A DNA stretch of 7,607 nucleotides from an uncultured Anaerolineae bacterium (lineage in GTDB: Bacteria; Chloroflexota; Anaerolineae; Anaerolineales; Villigracilaceae). A model generated the notes under the pieces. It worked only from the letters and a program-made list of their open reading frames with translations, had not been told where the DNA came from and made no database searches. A program made the translations under genes and the position numbers. The stretch is taken from contig CAINXK010000610.1 of assembly GCA_903854805.1 (NCBI GenBank), positions 1-7,607 on the forward strand, in the 5' to 3' direction. The first letter of the stretch is position 1. The number at the start of each line of letters is the position of its first letter. Shown piece after piece: positions 6,237 to 7,607 of the stretch.

Positions 6237-7052
6237 ATGACTGAAACCTGGCGTTACCTTTGCACTCCCTCCGCGCGCGGCGCGTGGAACATGGCCGTTG
6301 ACGAGGCCGTGCTCGAAGCTGTCGGACGTGGCGATTCGTTGCCTACCTTGCGATTATACGCATGGCAACCAGCCTGTCTTTCGCTTGGATATGCCCAATC
6401 TTACAAAGATGTGGACATGACACGCCTGAAGTCTTTAGGTTGGGATATTGTCCGCCGAGTCACAGGCGGGCGGGCCATATTGCATACCGATGAATTAACT
6501 TATTCGGTGATAGCCCCTCTGGATGAACCGCGCGTGCGAGGTTCTGTTTTGGAAAGCTACATGCGCCTGGCTCAGCCATTAATCACTGCTGTTCGTGAGC
6601 TAGGTCTACCTGTAGAAATGAAAGAGAATACACCGGCATCCGACGCTACCAAAGGTCCGGTTTGTTTTGAAGTTCCGTCAGCCTATGAAATTATTGTCGA
6701 CGGAAAAAAGCTGATTGGGTCAGCCCAGGCTCGCAAAAAAGAAGGCGTTCTCCAGCATGGCACTTTCCCGCTGTGTGGTGATCTGACCCGCATCACTCAG
6801 ACGCTTGTATTTCCAGATGAACCTGCACGCCAGGCCGCCGGACAGAAACTACTTTCAAGGGCCACAACGGCTGAATCTGTGACCGGCACGCGTATTTCTT
6901 GGGAATCAGCCGCTGCGGCTTTTATACGCGCCTTTGAGAGCTGTCTGAATATTTCCTTGCAACCCGGGGAATTAACTGTTGCTGAACAAGCTCGCACCGA
7001 AGAACTTGTCCAAATAAAATATGACCACCCCAGTTGGACAGAGCGGTCATAA
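6237..7052 (+). CDS. lipM: LipM-type octanoyltransferase (lipoate ligase A fold)
   Basis: This 271-residue protein has the biotin/lipoate protein ligase fold and most resembles LipM, which moves octanoyl groups from octanoyl-ACP to GcvH at the start of lipoate synthesis. Visible motifs are WNMAVDEAVLEA (17-28), LRLYAWQPACLSLGYAQ (38-54), RRVTGGRAILHTDELTYS (73-90) and CFEVPSAYEIIVDGKKLIGS (143-162) followed by AQARKKEGVLQHG (163-175). Cys143 sits where LipM has its acyl-carrying Cys, and Lys158 is the invariant Lys of the fold. The chain lacks the extra C-terminal domain of LplA-type ligases and is close to the size of Bacillus LipM. The ATG is 11 bases after the acylphosphatase stop, with a poor Shine-Dalgarno sequence. 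No lipoyl synthase, GcvH or LipL gene is in the window. A lipoate ligase or LipL-like amidotransferase role is a less likely alternative. Confidence 0.87.
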   Translation: MTETWRYLCTPSARGAWNMAVDEAVLEAVGRGDSLPTLRLYAWQPACLSLGYAQSYKDVDMTRLKSLGWDIVRRVTGGRAILHTDELTYSVIAPLDEPRVRGSVLESYMRLAQPLITAVRELGLPVEMKENTPASDATKGPVCFEVPSAYEIIVDGKKLIGSAQARKKEGVLQHGTFPLCGDLTRITQTLVFPDEPARQAAGQKLLSRATTAESVTGTRISWESAAAAFIRAFESCLNISLQPGELTVAEQARTEELVQIKYDHPSWTERS

Positions 7053-7079
7053 GCAATTCGTAAACGCCTTATAATATTA
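7053..7079. other. Convergent gap without a terminator
   Basis: Only 27 bases separate the stops of the octanoyltransferase (+) and the DUF4230 gene (-). I see no stem with a T run in either direction, so each transcript probably runs into the other gene, or termination is Rho-dependent. Confidence 0.6.
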
Positions 7080-7607
7080 CTATTTGACAAAAACAGGGTC
7101 CGGAAAACCGAGCGTGCCAAATAGCCTGGCAAGAAAAATTTCTGCATTTTGTTGGGCCTGATCAAGAATTCCATCTTCCAGAGCGGCTTTTTTGATTTCA
7201 CTTTCAGCAGCCTGTCGGGCGATAGCCTCCAAGTTTTGGTCACCCTGGGTTAGCGGGCCTGTTTCGCGATTATAGACATAGGATTTTTTGTTGTCCAGTG
7301 TAGCAACAAAAATCTCGGCCGCTGGCAGGCGCACATTCAACACCCCATTGACCATTCTCATATCAACCGGCTGAAGTTTTTCAAGATCCATGCCTGCGAT
7401 GACAAACCCATGCGCTACAAACAACAGCTTGTCCCCAAATAGAAACCCGAAGTTTCCCTGGCCTATTTCGGCTGTAATAACTTTTTCTACAGTATATTGG
7501 ATGGTCTCGAGCCGCGCAAGTGAACGGACATCCTGGATGATCGTTACCGGGTCAGGAATAACGGTCGGGATGGGATGCAGCAAATCTGCCACCTGGGTTT
7601 GCAGAGC
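7080..7607 (-). CDS. DUF4230-family protein, 5' end outside the window
   Basis: This minus-strand gene ends at 7080-7082, and its frame stays open to the right edge. The GTG at 7590-7592 is therefore probably internal: five more sense codons (ALQTQ) precede it. About 175 residues are visible. The pattern fits DUF4230: a VRSLARLETIQYTVEKVI stretch, GFLFGDKLLFVAHGFVIAG followed by MDLEKL, a beta-strand series NGVLNVRLPAAEIFVATLDN, and SYVYNRETG before a long C-terminal helical region rich in Ala, Glu and Lys. Family members usually carry an N-terminal membrane helix, which would lie beyond the edge here, and their biochemical function is unknown. The gene converges on the octanoyltransferase gene with 27 bases between stops and no visible terminator. 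Confidence 0.82.
   Translation of the reverse strand, partial: ALQTQVADLLHPIPTVIPDPVTIIQDVRSLARLETIQYTVEKVITAEIGQGNFGFLFGDKLLFVAHGFVIAGMDLEKLQPVDMRMVNGVLNVRLPAAEIFVATLDNKKSYVYNRETGPLTQGDQNLEAIARQAAESEIKKAALEDGILDQAQQNAEIFLARLFGTLGFPDPVFVK

Noticed and set aside
7070..7075. TATAAT hexamer in the convergent gap
   Set aside because: No -35 hexamer lies at a proper distance, and transcription from it would run only antisense into the DUF4230 gene. The gap is simply AT-rich.

Overview
The window reads as an ordinary chromosomal stretch from a bacterium, most likely a Chloroflexota member of the Anaerolineae type. This placement is an inference. It rests on a mevalonate-type decarboxylase next to a site-2 protease, an MA-like secreted metalloprotease, a LipM-type octanoyltransferase and a DUF4230 protein, with mid-range GC and weak Shine-Dalgarno sites at most starts. 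I see no insertion sequence, CRISPR array, rRNA, tRNA or phage gene.

Layout. Positions 1-531 hold no gene I can support. A decarboxylase of the diphosphomevalonate decarboxylase family (mvaD, 532-1509) comes first. An 86-bp gap with a perfect TATAAT box follows, then an RseP/S2P-family M50 membrane protease (best start 1596) and, 13 bp later, a HEAT-repeat protein with a strongly acidic tail. A clear intrinsic terminator (3719-3755) closes this block. The second block (3826-7052) is a tight + strand run: an AEC-family permease, a secreted and membrane-anchored gluzincin protease, an acylphosphatase and a LipM-like octanoyltransferase, with gaps of 1, 2 and 11 bp. A DUF4230 protein on the minus strand converges on this run and leaves the window at the right edge.

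How the genes fit together. The decarboxylase acts in isoprenoid supply and the LipM-like enzyme in lipoate assembly. The S2P would cut membrane-embedded substrates, and the HEAT protein may be a scaffold co-expressed with it. The second block looks like a co-transcribed set without one evident pathway. Nothing points strongly to an undescribed defence or mobile system. The observations most worth following are the non-canonical active-site motifs of the decarboxylase (possible phosphomevalonate rather than diphosphomevalonate substrate), the S2P gene lying beside a mevalonate gene where many bacteria have dxr, the S2P-HEAT pair, and the start-site correction for the S2P.
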